Positions 27,401 to 35,692 of a stretch of DNA of 64,000 bases are shown one piece after another. How positions within the stretch are numbered: position 1 is the first letter of the stretch; every line of letters starts with the position of its first letter. The stretch is taken from contig JACRHS010000020.1 of the NCBI GenBank assembly GCA_016217595.1, forward strand, positions 213,840 to 277,839, in the 5' to 3' direction. A program made the translations under genes and the position numbers. The notes under the pieces were generated by a model that was not told where the DNA came from, did not search any database, and worked only from the letters and a program-made list of their open reading frames with translations. Source of the DNA: Opitutia bacterium. Lineage in GTDB: Bacteria > Verrucomicrobiota > Verrucomicrobiia > Opitutales > Opitutaceae.

Positions 27401-27486
27401 ATAACTCCAGCGAAAGCAACACGGACAAGAGCACCTACGACATCATCGGGCGCTTCATGTTCATGGAGCTGAAGAAAGCCTTCTAA
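24460..27486 (+). CDS. TonB-dependent receptor
   Basis: A 1008-residue outer-membrane receptor with a signal peptide (about 1-28, ending TSYAQ) and an Opitutaceae-type plug start ETVRLEKFEVTGSYLP. Plug motifs LVLLNGKRV, IPTGMIERIEIVKDGAS and TLYGSDAIGGVVNVIL follow. The barrel ends FMFMELKKAF with C-terminal Phe. The substrate is not evident, and the absence of carbohydrate-active genes next door gives no hint. ATG 24460 (MNISRLSK) is preferred to an upstream non-ATG start. A strong terminator follows. The TonB box itself is not obvious. Confidence 0.94.
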   Translation: MNISRLSKIAAVLCLCASTAALSTSYAQNTAAAAKDDETVRLEKFEVTGSYLPLSGTVQASPVVTVQRQEIGLSGATDPLRLLKQLTPFFSGNGNVGTEVNNGGAGEANVALRNLRTLVLLNGKRVVTSAISNTNGGSPSVDLNTIPTGMIERIEIVKDGASTLYGSDAIGGVVNVILRKNYNGFELGTRYGSTGSGDYVTRETYVIGGVTTKSGSLTVGAQHFENTTLRTTDRALTTMTPAKFAALGTAPGGIPASMSGTFAGRVSNHILAGSPLAAGATGFRANITSPGMKSSPTAAPQTLAQLEAAGVYIPISSTPLYREVGSVNILNTTLYGNPLIVPTKRNQFVASGERELAGKSLEVFGDFLFTQTTTGGSGLAPSPVTLGSANTLTIPANNPYNLFGVTLGIGAPSGAPSIRNRLEELGNRSSVNEANTFRVVTGFRGDITENLKWELTYLYSRNSATQRVLGGANGANMNQLMIPLIQNGNYVISNGRPLSVLTDSSGNNLPVYNYFALPGFNDPATLNAIRTTLFKNAVTSLRGVDLLVRGKVFEVPAGDVAIAFGGENRKEDLVSSVDALYANGLALGYNPADTFAGGSRSNKAVFGETTIPLISPKQNLPGFYQLDLTSAIRYEKIQPGGHSTTPRLGLRWMPFDATFTVRSTWSEGFIAPDIFDLFGPAQGNAPSYTILEGNGSTSAGGATGRMVTGQYGSASELSNPNLKPQTSKAFTVGFVYSPKQIKGLSFTADYYHISQDKVGDIDYSSVYADLNAKGAGSAYAAGFSFIDNTRLVTNAPNQVTSTNVGTLAIATNPSGDQMTEGLDLAVDYTWNANNLGRFNIGANANVLFNYKFRGTPRDKYNQYARNFTDSTNGLGGQNGTLASYVLKPYINHSIAGLATSLYFTHIPKVNNPGMLFGGQSPTNTQRLDGKAYTMPSYTTVDLALSYQVPNFGRSWLKGFVITAGVNNLFGKDAPYVPGGGNNSSESNTDKSTYDIIGRFMFMELKKAF

Positions 27487-27522
27487 ATCCCGCTGGCACG
27501 CACCGCGCGTCGCCTCTTTTCG

Positions 27523-27553
27523 GCGGCAGCCCTCCGGGGCTGCCGCTTTTTTT
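27523..27553 (+). terminator. Rho-independent terminator of the TonB-dependent receptor gene
   Basis: A perfect 10-bp stem GCGGCAGCCC/GGGCTGCCGC with a TCCG loop and seven T residues, 36 bases after the stop. Confidence 0.92.
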
Positions 27554-27717
27554 ATACCCGCTTGTTTTTCCGCATAAAAATCGCTGGTTCCGAAATTTTA
27601 CCCTATTGGTGCATTTCTGCATTGCCAACCCTGAGATTTGCAGAGGTTACATGGACGGTTTGTCGTTTGATCGGCTGTTCCGCTCAGGCGCTACCGCACT
27701 CCCTTCCTTTCCACACC

Positions 27718-29538
27718 ATGACGAATACACGCAATGCCTCCACGCCGTTGTGCTCCAACGCGAAACTGCTCGAGTGGGTCAAAGAAATGGCCGCTCTCTG
27801 CCAACCCGCCCAGATTCACTGGGTCGACGGCTCACAGGAAGAAAACGACGCCCTGTGCCAACAGCTCGTCGCGGCCGGCACGTTCATCAAGCTGAACGAG
27901 AAGCTCTGGCCCGGCTGCTACTACGCCAAATCAGACCCGGGCGACGTGGCCCGCGTGGAAGAGCGCACCTTCATTTGCAGCAAGACCAAGGAAGACGCCG
28001 GTCCGACCAACAACTGGGCGGATCCCGTCGAGATGAAGGCCAAGCTCAAGGATCTCTTCACAGGCAGCATGAAGGGCCGCACGATGTACGTGCTCCCGTA
28101 TTCGATGGGCCCCATCGGCTCCCCGATCAGCCAGATCGGCGTTGAGATCACCGACTCGCCGTACGTCGTGATCAACATGCGCATCATGGCCCGCATCGGC
28201 GTGCGCGTGTTCCAGGAAATCGACAAGGGTGCGCGCTTCGTGCCCTGCGCCCACACGGTCGGCGCGCCGCTGGCCGCCGGTCAGAAGGACGTCACCTGGC
28301 CCTGCAACAAGGAAAAGTACATCGTTCACTTCCCCGAGACCCTCGAAATCTGGTCCTTCGGTTCCGGCTACGGTGGCAACGCCCTCCTCGGCAAGAAATG
28401 CTACGCCCTGCGCATCGCCTCCAACATGGCGCGCCAGGAAGGCTGGATGGCCGAGCACATGCTCATCCTCGGTGTTGAGAACCCCAAGGGTGAGAAGACC
28501 TACGTCGCGGCGGCTTTCCCGAGCGCCTGCGGCAAAACCAATTTCGCCATGCTCATCCCGCCCGCCAATTTCCAGGGCTGGAAAGTGTGGACCGTCGGCG
28601 ACGACATCGCGTGGATCAAACCCGGCAAAGACGGCCGCCTCTACGCCATCAACCCCGAGGCGGGTTTCTTCGGCGTCGCCCCGGGCACGTCCGACAAGAC
28701 CAACCCGAACGCGATGAAGTCCCTCGCGAAAAACACCATCTTCACCAACGTCGGCCTCACCCCCGACGGCGGCGTGTGGTGGGAAGGCATGACCGACGAG
28801 CCACCGGCCAAGCTCACCGACTGGCAGGGCAAGGAGTGGACGCCCGCCATCGCCAAGGAGACCGGCGCCAAGGCCGCGCACCCGAACGCCCGCTTCACCG
28901 CGCCCGCTTCGCAGTGCCCGACGATCGACCCGGCCTGGGAAAACCCCGAGGGCGTGCCGATCAGCGCATTCATCTTCGGCGGCCGCCGCGCCACCACCAT
29001 GCCGCTCGTGTTCCAGTCCTTTAACTGGACGCACGGCGTGTACCTCGGCGCCACCATGGGCTCCGAAATGACCGCCGCCGCCGCCGGCACCGTCGGCCAG
29101 GTGCGCCGCGATCCGATGGCAATGCTGCCCTTCTGCGGCTACAACATGGCCGACTACTTCGGCCACTGGGTGAAGATGCAGAAGAGCGTCAAGTTCCTCC
29201 CCGCGATCTTCCACGTAAACTGGTTCCGCAAGAGCGCCGACGGCAAGTTCCTCTGGCCGGGCTTCGGCGACAACATGCGCGTACTCAAGTGGATCGTCGA
29301 CCGCGTCAACGGCCGCGCCGCCGCGGTGGAGACCCCCATCGGCTTCGTGCCCAACTACAGCGACCTCGAGTGGACCGGCCTCAAGTTCTCCAAGGAAGAC
29401 TTCGAGCAAGTCATGTCCCTCGACCGCGAAGCTTGGGCCAAGGAAGTCGTCGACCAGGAGTCGCTCTTCTTCAGCCTGCGCGCCCGCCTGCCCAAGGAGC
29501 TCATCGCCGAGCGCCAGCAGCTGGTCAGCCGTCTGTAA
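27718..29538 (+). CDS. pckG: Phosphoenolpyruvate carboxykinase (GTP)
   Basis: A 606-residue GTP-dependent PEPCK, normal length for the family. It converts oxaloacetate and GTP to PEP, GDP and CO2 in gluconeogenesis. The kinase loop PSACGKTN is at 268-275 with the hyperreactive Cys271. Other conserved blocks are the substrate-binding [50 protein letters not shown] and [16 protein letters not shown]. The ATG at 27718 is chosen because it matches the usual N-terminus; the open frame upstream to 27562 lacks support. A single-gene unit between two terminators, with a 160-base leader in which nothing specific was recognised. Confidence 0.97.
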   Translation: MTNTRNASTPLCSNAKLLEWVKEMAALCQPAQIHWVDGSQEENDALCQQLVAAGTFIKLNEKLWPGCYYAKSDPGDVARVEERTFICSKTKEDAGPTNNWADPVEMKAKLKDLFTGSMKGRTMYVLPYSMGPIGSPISQIGVEITDSPYVVINMRIMARIGVRVFQEIDKGARFVPCAHTVGAPLAAGQKDVTWPCNKEKYIVHFPETLEIWSFGSGYGGNALLGKKCYALRIASNMARQEGWMAEHMLILGVENPKGEKTYVAAAFPSACGKTNFAMLIPPANFQGWKVWTVGDDIAWIKPGKDGRLYAINPEAGFFGVAPGTSDKTNPNAMKSLAKNTIFTNVGLTPDGGVWWEGMTDEPPAKLTDWQGKEWTPAIAKETGAKAAHPNARFTAPASQCPTIDPAWENPEGVPISAFIFGGRRATTMPLVFQSFNWTHGVYLGATMGSEMTAAAAGTVGQVRRDPMAMLPFCGYNMADYFGHWVKMQKSVKFLPAIFHVNWFRKSADGKFLWPGFGDNMRVLKWIVDRVNGRAAAVETPIGFVPNYSDLEWTGLKFSKEDFEQVMSLDREAWAKEVVDQESLFFSLRARLPKELIAERQQLVSRL

Positions 29539-29566
29539 GCAGGACCAAGCAACGATCGCATTTTCG

Positions 29567-29595
29567 AGGCCGCGCCCAAAAGGCGCGGCCTTTTT
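29567..29595 (+). terminator. Rho-independent terminator of pckG
   Basis: A 10-bp stem AGGCCGCGCC/GGCGCGGCCT with a five-base CAAAA loop and a TTTTT run, 29 bases after the pckG stop. Confidence 0.92.
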
Positions 29596-29650
29596 CTTGC
29601 AGAAAAAACAACCTTTCAACGCACCCGGGTTTGTGTCGATATGGCGGCAT

Positions 29651-30502
29651 ATGGCCGTCGTTGCTCTTGCCCGTGAGAAAATCCTCAACACCGCCCGCAC
29701 CCTACCCGCTGCCCCCCAAGTGCTCGCGCAACTCGGGGAGATGTTGCAGAACGTCAACACTGGCTTGGATGAAATCGCCGAATTGCTCAAGCGCGACGCC
29801 GCGCTCGTTGCCCGCATTATCCGTATCAGCAACAGCCCCTATTTCGGCGGCGATGGCAGCATCGGCGCCATCGAAGAGGCGGTTAACCGCGTTGGCTTCG
29901 GTGAAGTGTATCGCTTGGTCGGCATGGCCACGACGAGCCGGCTGATCGACCGCGCCCTGACCTACTACCGCGTCGATGCAGAGGCGCTGCGCGAACACAT
30001 GCTCTTCACCGCCATCGCCAGCGAGGCGCTCGCGGAAGAGACCGGCATGGACGCCCGCAATTCCTACACCGCCGGCCTGCTGCGCCCGCTCGGCATGCTC
30101 GTGCTCGACCGCGTGGCCCGCGAACGCCTGCCCGAGCGCGAGTCCTACGACCACGTGACGTACGGCGGCTATGCCAAATGGGAAGGCCAGGTTTTCAGTG
30201 TCGGCAACGGCGAGGTCGCCTCAATGATTCTCACCGACTGGCGCTTCCCCGATGAGATCGCCAACGGCATCCGCGTGCACTACCTGCAACGCGACACCGA
30301 TTACGGCAACCGCATCGCCTGCCTGCTCAATATCGCCGGCTGGCTCACCACGCAGGACGGCTTCGGTTTGCCCGGCGAACGCGTCTACTGGGAGCTTCGC
30401 GGCCGCATTCTCGAAACCGCCGGCCTGCGCGAAGAACAGATTCGCCCCGTCGGCGTCCGCGTGCGCAACGAATTCGAGCGCTCGCGCCAGTCGTTGAAAT
30501 AA
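29651..30502 (+). CDS. HDOD domain signalling protein
   Basis: A 283-residue protein formed by a single HDOD domain. Typical segments are LPAAPQVLAQLGEML, ELLKRDAALVARIIRISNSPYFG and EEAVNRVGFGEVYRLV near the start. HDOD is a degenerate HD fold that usually lacks phosphodiesterase activity and acts as a signalling or scaffold module. No GGDEF, EAL or receiver domain is attached. The ATG at 29651 is chosen since earlier starts lie against the pckG terminator. Cytoplasmic; partner unknown. Confidence 0.85.
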   Translation: MAVVALAREKILNTARTLPAAPQVLAQLGEMLQNVNTGLDEIAELLKRDAALVARIIRISNSPYFGGDGSIGAIEEAVNRVGFGEVYRLVGMATTSRLIDRALTYYRVDAEALREHMLFTAIASEALAEETGMDARNSYTAGLLRPLGMLVLDRVARERLPERESYDHVTYGGYAKWEGQVFSVGNGEVASMILTDWRFPDEIANGIRVHYLQRDTDYGNRIACLLNIAGWLTTQDGFGLPGERVYWELRGRILETAGLREEQIRPVGVRVRNEFERSRQSLK

Positions 30503-30547
30503 CCCGCCCCCACTCCGCCCTTCGCGGCGGCGTTCGCGAACTTCACC

Positions 30548-31462
30548 TCACGTCGTTTCCCAGCGGCCATAGATGCCGCACGGCAGCACCTTGCCGTCGG
30601 CCTGTATCGGCAAACCCACTTCACCCGCGGTGATCCGGCCGCCGCGCCCGCCCAATAATTCCGCGAGCAGATTGGCCACCACCGTCGGCGAAAGCCGCGC
30701 CGTGTAGGCGTTGATCAGGAAAAACAGCGGTTGTTCGCTCAACAGCTGCCGGCACTCGCCGAGCAATTCCCAGAGGTGATCCTCCAGTCGCCACATCTCG
30801 CCCGAACTGCCGCGCCCGTACGTCGGCGGATCCATGATGATGGCATCGTAGCGGCGTCCGCGCTTGAATTCGCGGCGCACAAATTTCAGGCAGTCGTCCA
30901 CGATGTAGCGCACCGGCGCCGCGGCCAGACCGCTGAGCGCGGCATTTTCGCGACACCATTTCACCATGCCCTCGGCCGCATCGACGTGGCACACACTGGC
31001 GCCCGCCGCCGCCGCGGCCACTGACGCGGCCCCGGTGTCGCCGAAAAGATTCAGCACACTCACCTCGCGGCCCGCCGCGCGCGCCGCCTTGATCTTCGCG
31101 CTGAACCAATCCCAGTTCACCGCCTGCTCGGGAAACAACCCGGTGTGTTTGAAATTCGTCGGCCGGATTTTGAAGGTGAGCCCGAGCGGCTCGTAGCGGA
31201 TGTTCCACTGCTCCGGCAGCTCCCGCCGAAATTCCCACCGCCCGCCGCCGCTGTCGCTGCGGTGGTAATAGCCATCCCACTTTTCCCATTTTGCACCCCG
31301 TGCCTGCCCGTGCCGCGGCCACACGATTTGCGGATCGGGCCGCACCAGCGTGTGCGCGCCCCACCGCTCCTGCTTCATCCCGTCGCCACAATCGAGCAGA
31401 CGGTACTCCTGCCACCGGTCGGCGACAATGAGCTCGGGACGTTGTACGGGTGAAGTGGACAT
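30548..31462 (-). CDS. Class I SAM-dependent methyltransferase (RlmI/RlmK-like)
   Basis: A 304-residue Rossmann methyltransferase. The SAM loop is VLNLFGDTGAASVAAAAAGA (about 160-180), the acidic residue that holds the ribose is in CHVDAAEGM, and the catalytic-type loop is AIIMDPPTYGRG. The DPPxYG motif and the preceding N-terminal strand region resemble the RlmI/RlmK group of 23S rRNA cytosine-5 or guanine methyltransferases, but the PUA domain of RlmI is not seen. Probable RNA methyltransferase (inference). ATG 31462 (MSTSPVQRP) is the likely start. It is divergent from the DUF481 gene. Confidence 0.82.
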   Translation of the reverse strand: MSTSPVQRPELIVADRWQEYRLLDCGDGMKQERWGAHTLVRPDPQIVWPRHGQARGAKWEKWDGYYHRSDSGGGRWEFRRELPEQWNIRYEPLGLTFKIRPTNFKHTGLFPEQAVNWDWFSAKIKAARAAGREVSVLNLFGDTGAASVAAAAAGASVCHVDAAEGMVKWCRENAALSGLAAAPVRYIVDDCLKFVRREFKRGRRYDAIIMDPPTYGRGSSGEMWRLEDHLWELLGECRQLLSEQPLFFLINAYTARLSPTVVANLLAELLGGRGGRITAGEVGLPIQADGKVLPCGIYGRWETT

Positions 31463-31589
31463 GCGTTGCCACGAACCAACGCACGCCCCGCCGCGCTGTC
31501 GAGTCCCGAGACGGTGGCACCGGCTCCGCGCAATCCTATCTTGTTGTTTGCAGTTTGCGTTACCAAAGATAGCGTCCCCACTCACCACC

Positions 31590-32636
31590 ATGCACAAATC
31601 CATCCAGCACCTCCTCGCACTTCTGTGCGCAGCATTCCTCAACACCGCCCTTCTGGCCGATGTGGTCGAAACCAAGAACGGCGCGAAACTGGTCGGCAAA
31701 ATCACCAAGATCGACAGCGGCGCCATCACGCTCTCCACCACCTACGCCGGCGATCTCGCCATCAAGCAAACGGAAGTCGCCAGCATCGCCACCGACGCCC
31801 CCATCGCCGTGCGCCTGGCCAGCGGCACCCGCATCGATGGCAAAGTCTCCACGACCGACGGCATCATCCAAGTCGCCAGCAAGGACGGCACGGTCAGCAC
31901 CTCCATCGACAAGGTAGCGGCCTCGTGGGCCGCGGGCGGCGAAGATCCGCAGATCGTCGCCATGCGCCGCCACTGGACGTTCCAGACCTCGGCCGACGTG
32001 GTGGGCAAGCAGGGCAACACCAAGAGCACTGGCATCGGCCTGGGCTTCGTCGCCGCGCTGGTCAGTCCGCAGGATGCGTTGAAATTCTACGGAGCCTACG
32101 ACTACGCCACCACGACCAGCGCGACGGGGGTGAAAACCAAAAGCGCCGACGCCACCAAGGGCGGCGTGGACTACTCGAGTTTCTTCTCCGAGAAATACGG
32201 CTGGTTCGTCCGCAGCGAGCTCGGCAAGGACTCCGTCGCCGCCATCAATCTGCGCAGCACCACGGACGCGGGCGGCACCTACCGCCTGATCAAAAATACC
32301 TCGCAAAGCCTGGTGGGTCGTCTCGGTGCCGGTTATCGCTTTGAAAGTTATTCGGTGGGCCCGAACAACCAGGGCGCCGTGCTCTCGACTGGACTCAGCC
32401 ACTCATACGCTTTCAGCAATTACACCAGCATCGTGACCGACCTGCAGTATCTGCCGGCCTTCAAAAATTTCGCCGACTATCGTTTCCTGCACGACTCCGC
32501 GCTCGAACTGCCGCTCGGTCCCGATTTCTGGAAACTGCGGCTCGGCGTGAACAACCAGTACACCAGCAAGCCGGTGCTCCTGCGCGAAAAACTCGACACC
32601 ACTTACTACACGCGGCTGCTGCTCAACTGGAAATAA
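31590..32636 (+). CDS. DUF481 outer membrane protein (YdiY-like)
   Basis: A 348-residue exported protein with a signal peptide (about 1-23, ending LLAD). The N-terminal part has two short repeats of the type VETKNGAKLVGKITKID and VRLASGTRIDGKVSTTDG, followed by a DUF481 beta-barrel region from about 125 (TFQTSADVVGKQGNTKST) to the end, LLLNWK. The related YdiY of enterobacteria is an acid-responsive putative outer-membrane protein with a salt-stress link; the role here is unknown. ATG 31590 begins the signal peptide. Confidence 0.82.
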   Translation: MHKSIQHLLALLCAAFLNTALLADVVETKNGAKLVGKITKIDSGAITLSTTYAGDLAIKQTEVASIATDAPIAVRLASGTRIDGKVSTTDGIIQVASKDGTVSTSIDKVAASWAAGGEDPQIVAMRRHWTFQTSADVVGKQGNTKSTGIGLGFVAALVSPQDALKFYGAYDYATTTSATGVKTKSADATKGGVDYSSFFSEKYGWFVRSELGKDSVAAINLRSTTDAGGTYRLIKNTSQSLVGRLGAGYRFESYSVGPNNQGAVLSTGLSHSYAFSNYTSIVTDLQYLPAFKNFADYRFLHDSALELPLGPDFWKLRLGVNNQYTSKPVLLREKLDTTYYTRLLLNWK

Positions 32637-32714
32637 TGCCGCTGCTCGTATGACTCTGCGCTTTCGCCACGGCGCGTTCTCCGCGTCGTAGCGAAACAGT
32701 AACAACCACACACA

Positions 32715-32757
32715 GCAAAAAGCCCCGCACCGGATTCGGTGACGGGGCTTTTTGCTG
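32715..32757. terminator. Bidirectional terminator between convergent genes
   Basis: AGCAAAAAGCCCC (32715-32727) pairs exactly with GGGGCTTTTTGCT (32745-32757), with an inner CACC/GGTG stem. A- and T-runs on both flanks let it serve the DUF481 gene (+) and the FKBP gene (-). Confidence 0.9.
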
Positions 32758-32781
32758 CGCGATTCCGGCGAAGCCGGGGCG

Positions 32782-33312
32782 TTATTTCTTCTTCTTTTTC
32801 GGATCTACCACGGGCGGCAGTTGCGAATGCATCGGTTCGGCGCGCTCGATTTTAACCATCTCGACTTCGAACACCAAGGTGGCGCGGCGCGGAATCTTCG
32901 GCGGATCGCCCCGTGTGCCGTAGCCGAGTTCGTAAGGCACGATCAGCGTCATCTTGCTGCCCAGCCGCATCAGCTTGATGCCTTGGTCCCATCCTTGGAT
33001 CACCTGCCCGCGACCGAGGCGAAACGTGAACGGATCGGGCCGTTCCGGCAGCTTCGGTGCCTGGTCGAATACTTTTCCGTCCAGCAGCATGCCTTTGTAA
33101 TTCACGCTCACCATGTCGCCCGGCGCTGCCGGTTCGCCGGTACCCGGCTCGGTGATCACATAACGCAGCCCCGTCACGGTGCGCTTCGCGTCGGGCCATT
33201 GTTTCTGCACCGTGGCCAGGTCGTCTGGCGGCAACGGTTCGCGTTGGGCGCGCAGCGGAGCGACGGCGGCGGCGAGTCCGAGGAGGCAAAGCAAAATGCG
33301 AAGGTGGCGCAT
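32782..33312 (-). CDS. Exported FKBP-type peptidyl-prolyl isomerase
   Basis: A 176-residue protein with a signal peptide (about 1-23, ending LRAQ), a short linker, and one FKBP domain from about 50 to 155. It contains VSVNYKGMLLDGKVFDQ, GRGQVIQGWDQGIKLMRLGSK and PYELGYGTRG, the residues that form the FK506-binding pocket. It ends in a poly-Lys tail. Expected to speed proline isomerisation during folding of envelope proteins. ATG 33312 is preferred over an upstream start because it begins the signal peptide directly. Confidence 0.92.
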   Translation of the reverse strand: MRHLRILLCLLGLAAAVAPLRAQREPLPPDDLATVQKQWPDAKRTVTGLRYVITEPGTGEPAAPGDMVSVNYKGMLLDGKVFDQAPKLPERPDPFTFRLGRGQVIQGWDQGIKLMRLGSKMTLIVPYELGYGTRGDPPKIPRRATLVFEVEMVKIERAEPMHSQLPPVVDPKKKKK

Positions 33313-33369
33313 AACGGTGCCGACGAAATGGGATTCCCCGCGCCGCGGCAAGGTCTTCCTTGCAACGTT

Positions 33370-33981
33370 TCAACCGCCCGCCGCGCGCACTGCCGGATGC
33401 GCCGCGATCAACGCCAGCGCTTGGTGCAGCAGCGTCTTTCCCGGCTCCATGCGATGCCACGGCGAAGCCCCCGACGGATGCGGCAGCGGGATGCAGTCGC
33501 ACGCACGTCCACCGCGCTCGATCCGGAACTGCCGCCCGATCGTCTCCGCCAGCGGCCGCTCGCCGAGCATTTGCACGAGCGCCAGCTTGCCCACCGGCAA
33601 CACCAGCTGCGGCTGCAAAAGCGCAAACTCCCGCTCCAGCCACGCCGCGCAGCGCTCGATCTCATCGGGCGCAGGCACGCGGTCGCCGCCCTCGGGCTTC
33701 TTGCCCGGGAAACACCGGCACACCGCCGCGAAATAAATCCGGTCGCGCGCCTCGTCCTCGCTCCAGCCCAGCGCCGCGTGCAGCCACTTGAACAGCGTTT
33801 TCCCCGCCGTCCACGCAAACGGCCGGCCCATGACCGGCTCCTTGTCGCCCGGCGCCTGCCCGATCAGCAATATGCGGCTGCGCGCCGGCCGCCCCACCAC
33901 CGACGGCCGGTGCATTTTGGGACAACGCGTGCAGGCCCGCAACGCGGCCAGGTGATTTTCCATTTCGGCGACCGTTGGCAT
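33370..33981 (-). CDS. Uracil-DNA glycosylase superfamily protein with 4Fe-4S ligands
   Basis: A 203-residue protein of the family 4/5-like uracil-DNA glycosylases, which remove uracil from DNA. Cys17 and Cys20 (CTRC) plus the later Cys in VCRCFPGKKP and ERCAAW match the four iron-sulphur ligands of family 4. Motif 1 is ILLIGQAPGDKEP and the C-terminal loop is PLPHPSGASPWH. Family 4 enzymes use Glu in GEAPG; here it is Gln, as in a recognised subgroup whose activity is less well established. Cytoplasmic. It is 57 bases upstream of the FKBP gene on the same strand. Confidence 0.85.
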   Translation of the reverse strand: MPTVAEMENHLAALRACTRCPKMHRPSVVGRPARSRILLIGQAPGDKEPVMGRPFAWTAGKTLFKWLHAALGWSEDEARDRIYFAAVCRCFPGKKPEGGDRVPAPDEIERCAAWLEREFALLQPQLVLPVGKLALVQMLGERPLAETIGRQFRIERGGRACDCIPLPHPSGASPWHRMEPGKTLLHQALALIAAHPAVRAAGG

Positions 33982-34032
33982 AAGCGAGAAACGCAGGCTC
34001 CGGTTGCAGGCGAGTCGCCGCCCCGAGACAAT

Positions 34033-34060
34033 AAAAAAGGCGAAGCCCGCAGGCTTCGCC
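34033..34060 (-). terminator. Rho-independent terminator of the RRM protein gene
   Basis: On the minus strand, a 9-bp stem GGCGAAGCC/GGCTTCGCC with a four-base loop is followed by TTTTTT, 27 bases after the stop at 34087. Confidence 0.9.
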
Positions 34061-34086
34061 GAAAATGTTGTGTGTTGGGCTGTCGC

Positions 34087-34506
34087 TTAGCCACGACGAT
34101 CACCGCGATCGTCGTCGCGATAACCACCGCCACCGCCGCGGTAACCGCCGCCGCCACCGCCGCGATAGCCACCACCGCCGCCACCCCGGCGCTCACCGCC
34201 GAAGCCGCCGCGACGTTCGCCGCCGCCGCCAAAGCCGCCACCCGCCGGGCGCTCTTCCTTCGGCCGGGCCTCGTTGACCGTGATCGGACGGCCGCCGAGA
34301 TCGACGCCATTGGACTTCTCGGCCGCCAGCTTGGCTTCGGCGCCGGAGCCCATCGTCACGAAGGCAAAGCCGCGCGGGCGGCCCGACATGCGATCAAGGG
34401 CGATGTAGACATCGGCCACCGCTCCGAATTGCTCGAAGTGCGCCCGCAGTTCGTCCGCCGTGGTTTTGAAGGACAGATTTCCAACGTACAGTTTGGGATT
34501 TTCCAT
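34087..34506 (-). CDS. RRM RNA-binding protein with glycine/arginine-rich tail
   Basis: A 139-residue protein with one RRM domain at about 1-78. RNP2 is KLYVGNLSF and RNP1 is RGFAFVTM, both with the aromatic residues that stack on RNA bases. The rest is a low-complexity tail of GGFGG, ERRGG and GGYRGG repeats ending YRDDDRGDRRG. This layout matches the cold-inducible glycine-rich RNA-binding proteins of cyanobacteria and some PVC bacteria. Likely an RNA chaperone. ATG 34506 (MENPKLYVG) is chosen because it starts the RRM. A terminator follows. Confidence 0.93.
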   Translation of the reverse strand: MENPKLYVGNLSFKTTADELRAHFEQFGAVADVYIALDRMSGRPRGFAFVTMGSGAEAKLAAEKSNGVDLGGRPITVNEARPKEERPAGGGFGGGGERRGGFGGERRGGGGGGYRGGGGGGYRGGGGGYRDDDRGDRRG

Positions 34507-34724
34507 GTGCTCATCTCGTAGATCCCCGTCCGCTGCCAGTCCGTTCCCGACCATCGGGTTTCGAAATCGCCACCAGACCCGGATATGGCCCATCTGACGA
34601 TCCACCAGAAGCTGTCACCTAACGTAGTCTCTAACGAACAGGCGAAAACGCACGCAAACTCGCCCCGCAAAGGCAAGGGCAAAGCAGGTCGCCCGCGGGC
34701 TGCCCGTTTCACGCTTTCCCGCGG

Positions 34725-35138
34725 TCAAATGCTGTACTTCGCCCGCACTTCGTCGGGGATCTCCGTCGCCCGCCCGGTGGCCAGCGTCACGAGCACGTAA
34801 TCGCACTGGCCGTCGCAGGAGCGCTTGCGCGTATCGAGCCGGTCGATCTCGAACTGCACCCGGCAACCCGTCGCCGTGAAGCTGTCGATCCACGTTCGCA
34901 CGATCATGCGATCGCCCAGCCCGAGCGGCCGACGGAACTGCACCGTTGTCGCCGTCAGGTACCAACCGAGCCCGCTCCGCGCAAACTCCTGGATCGGCAT
35001 GCCGTAACACCGCTCCATCTGGTCGAACCGCGCCGCGAGCACGTAGTCGAGGTACCGCGTGCTGTGCACATGCTGGTACAGATCGATGTCGTCGGGGCGG
35101 ACGGCGAGCTCAGTCTCGAACTTGGTGAACACGTTCAT
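34725..35138 (-). CDS. Hotdog-fold acyl-CoA thioesterase
   Basis: A 137-residue 4HBT-type hotdog protein. The segment VRPDDIDLYQHVHSTRYLDY holds the catalytic Asp of the DxxxxxHVxxxxYLxY pattern, and TTVQFRRPLGLGDRMIVRTW is the long central strand. Likely hydrolyses acyl-CoA or acyl-ACP thioesters in the cytoplasm; chain-length preference is unknown. ATG 35138 (MNVFTKFETEL) is chosen because it gives the normal family length. It is followed at 77 bases upstream by the S4 protein gene on the same strand. Confidence 0.88.
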   Translation of the reverse strand: MNVFTKFETELAVRPDDIDLYQHVHSTRYLDYVLAARFDQMERCYGMPIQEFARSGLGWYLTATTVQFRRPLGLGDRMIVRTWIDSFTATGCRVQFEIDRLDTRKRSCDGQCDYVLVTLATGRATEIPDEVRAKYSI

Positions 35139-35214
35139 CGGAATAACCGTCACTGCAACCGCCCCGCGCGCGCCTGGCCACCGCAAAACCGCCGCGCCAG
35201 ACACCCGACCGCCC

Positions 35215-35616
35215 TCACGAGAGCAACTGATCGATCAACCGGCGGTCGCGTTTGGTGGGCCGGCCGCTGCCTTTTTCGCGCGCGAGGAACTGCTCCACAC
35301 GGCTCACCTGCGCCTTGGCCCACTCCTCCGGCGTCGTGCGCTCCTCGCAATAGGTTGGCACCAGCTTCGCCCCCACCCGGCTGCGCGGCACCGCCAACAC
35401 CGCCAGCGTGCGCAAGACCAAGCCCTGCCGCACGGTCACGATCTCGCCCGCATGCACCTCGCGCGAGGGTTTGGCGGGCAAGGCATTCACCTGCACGCTT
35501 CCCGACCGGCACGCGTCGGCCGCCAGACTGCGCGACTTAAAAATGCGCACCGCCCACAGCCATTTGTCGAGGCGGGCGGCGGAGTTGGCGGGAGCAGGTT
35601 GATCAGGCGATGACAC
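35215..35616 (-). CDS. S4 RNA-binding domain protein (Hsp15/HslR-like)
   Basis: A 133-residue S4-domain protein. ARLDKWLWAVRIFKSRSLAADACRSG forms the start of the S4 fold (two parts here), then VNALPAKPSREVHAGEIVTV; the C-terminal basic region ends GRPTKRDRRLIDQL. Length and layout match Hsp15 (HslR), which binds stalled 50S subunits carrying nascent chains. There is no ATG in a suitable position; GTG at 35616 places the S4 domain 16 residues from the start, which fits the family. Cytoplasmic. Confidence 0.85.
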   Translation of the reverse strand: MSSPDQPAPANSAARLDKWLWAVRIFKSRSLAADACRSGSVQVNALPAKPSREVHAGEIVTVRQGLVLRTLAVLAVPRSRVGAKLVPTYCEERTTPEEWAKAQVSRVEQFLAREKGSGRPTKRDRRLIDQLLS

Positions 35617-35692
35617 GGTGGCGAAAACTCGGTGCGACCCTACCCGCCAAGTTATGGCGGGCAAAACGATTCGCCACCACGTCCCGCCGCGC

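Noticed and set aside
27931..29832. Long minus-strand frame across pckG.
   Set aside because: Low-complexity His/Asp/Arg-rich translation without any domain, fully covered by the conserved PEPCK.
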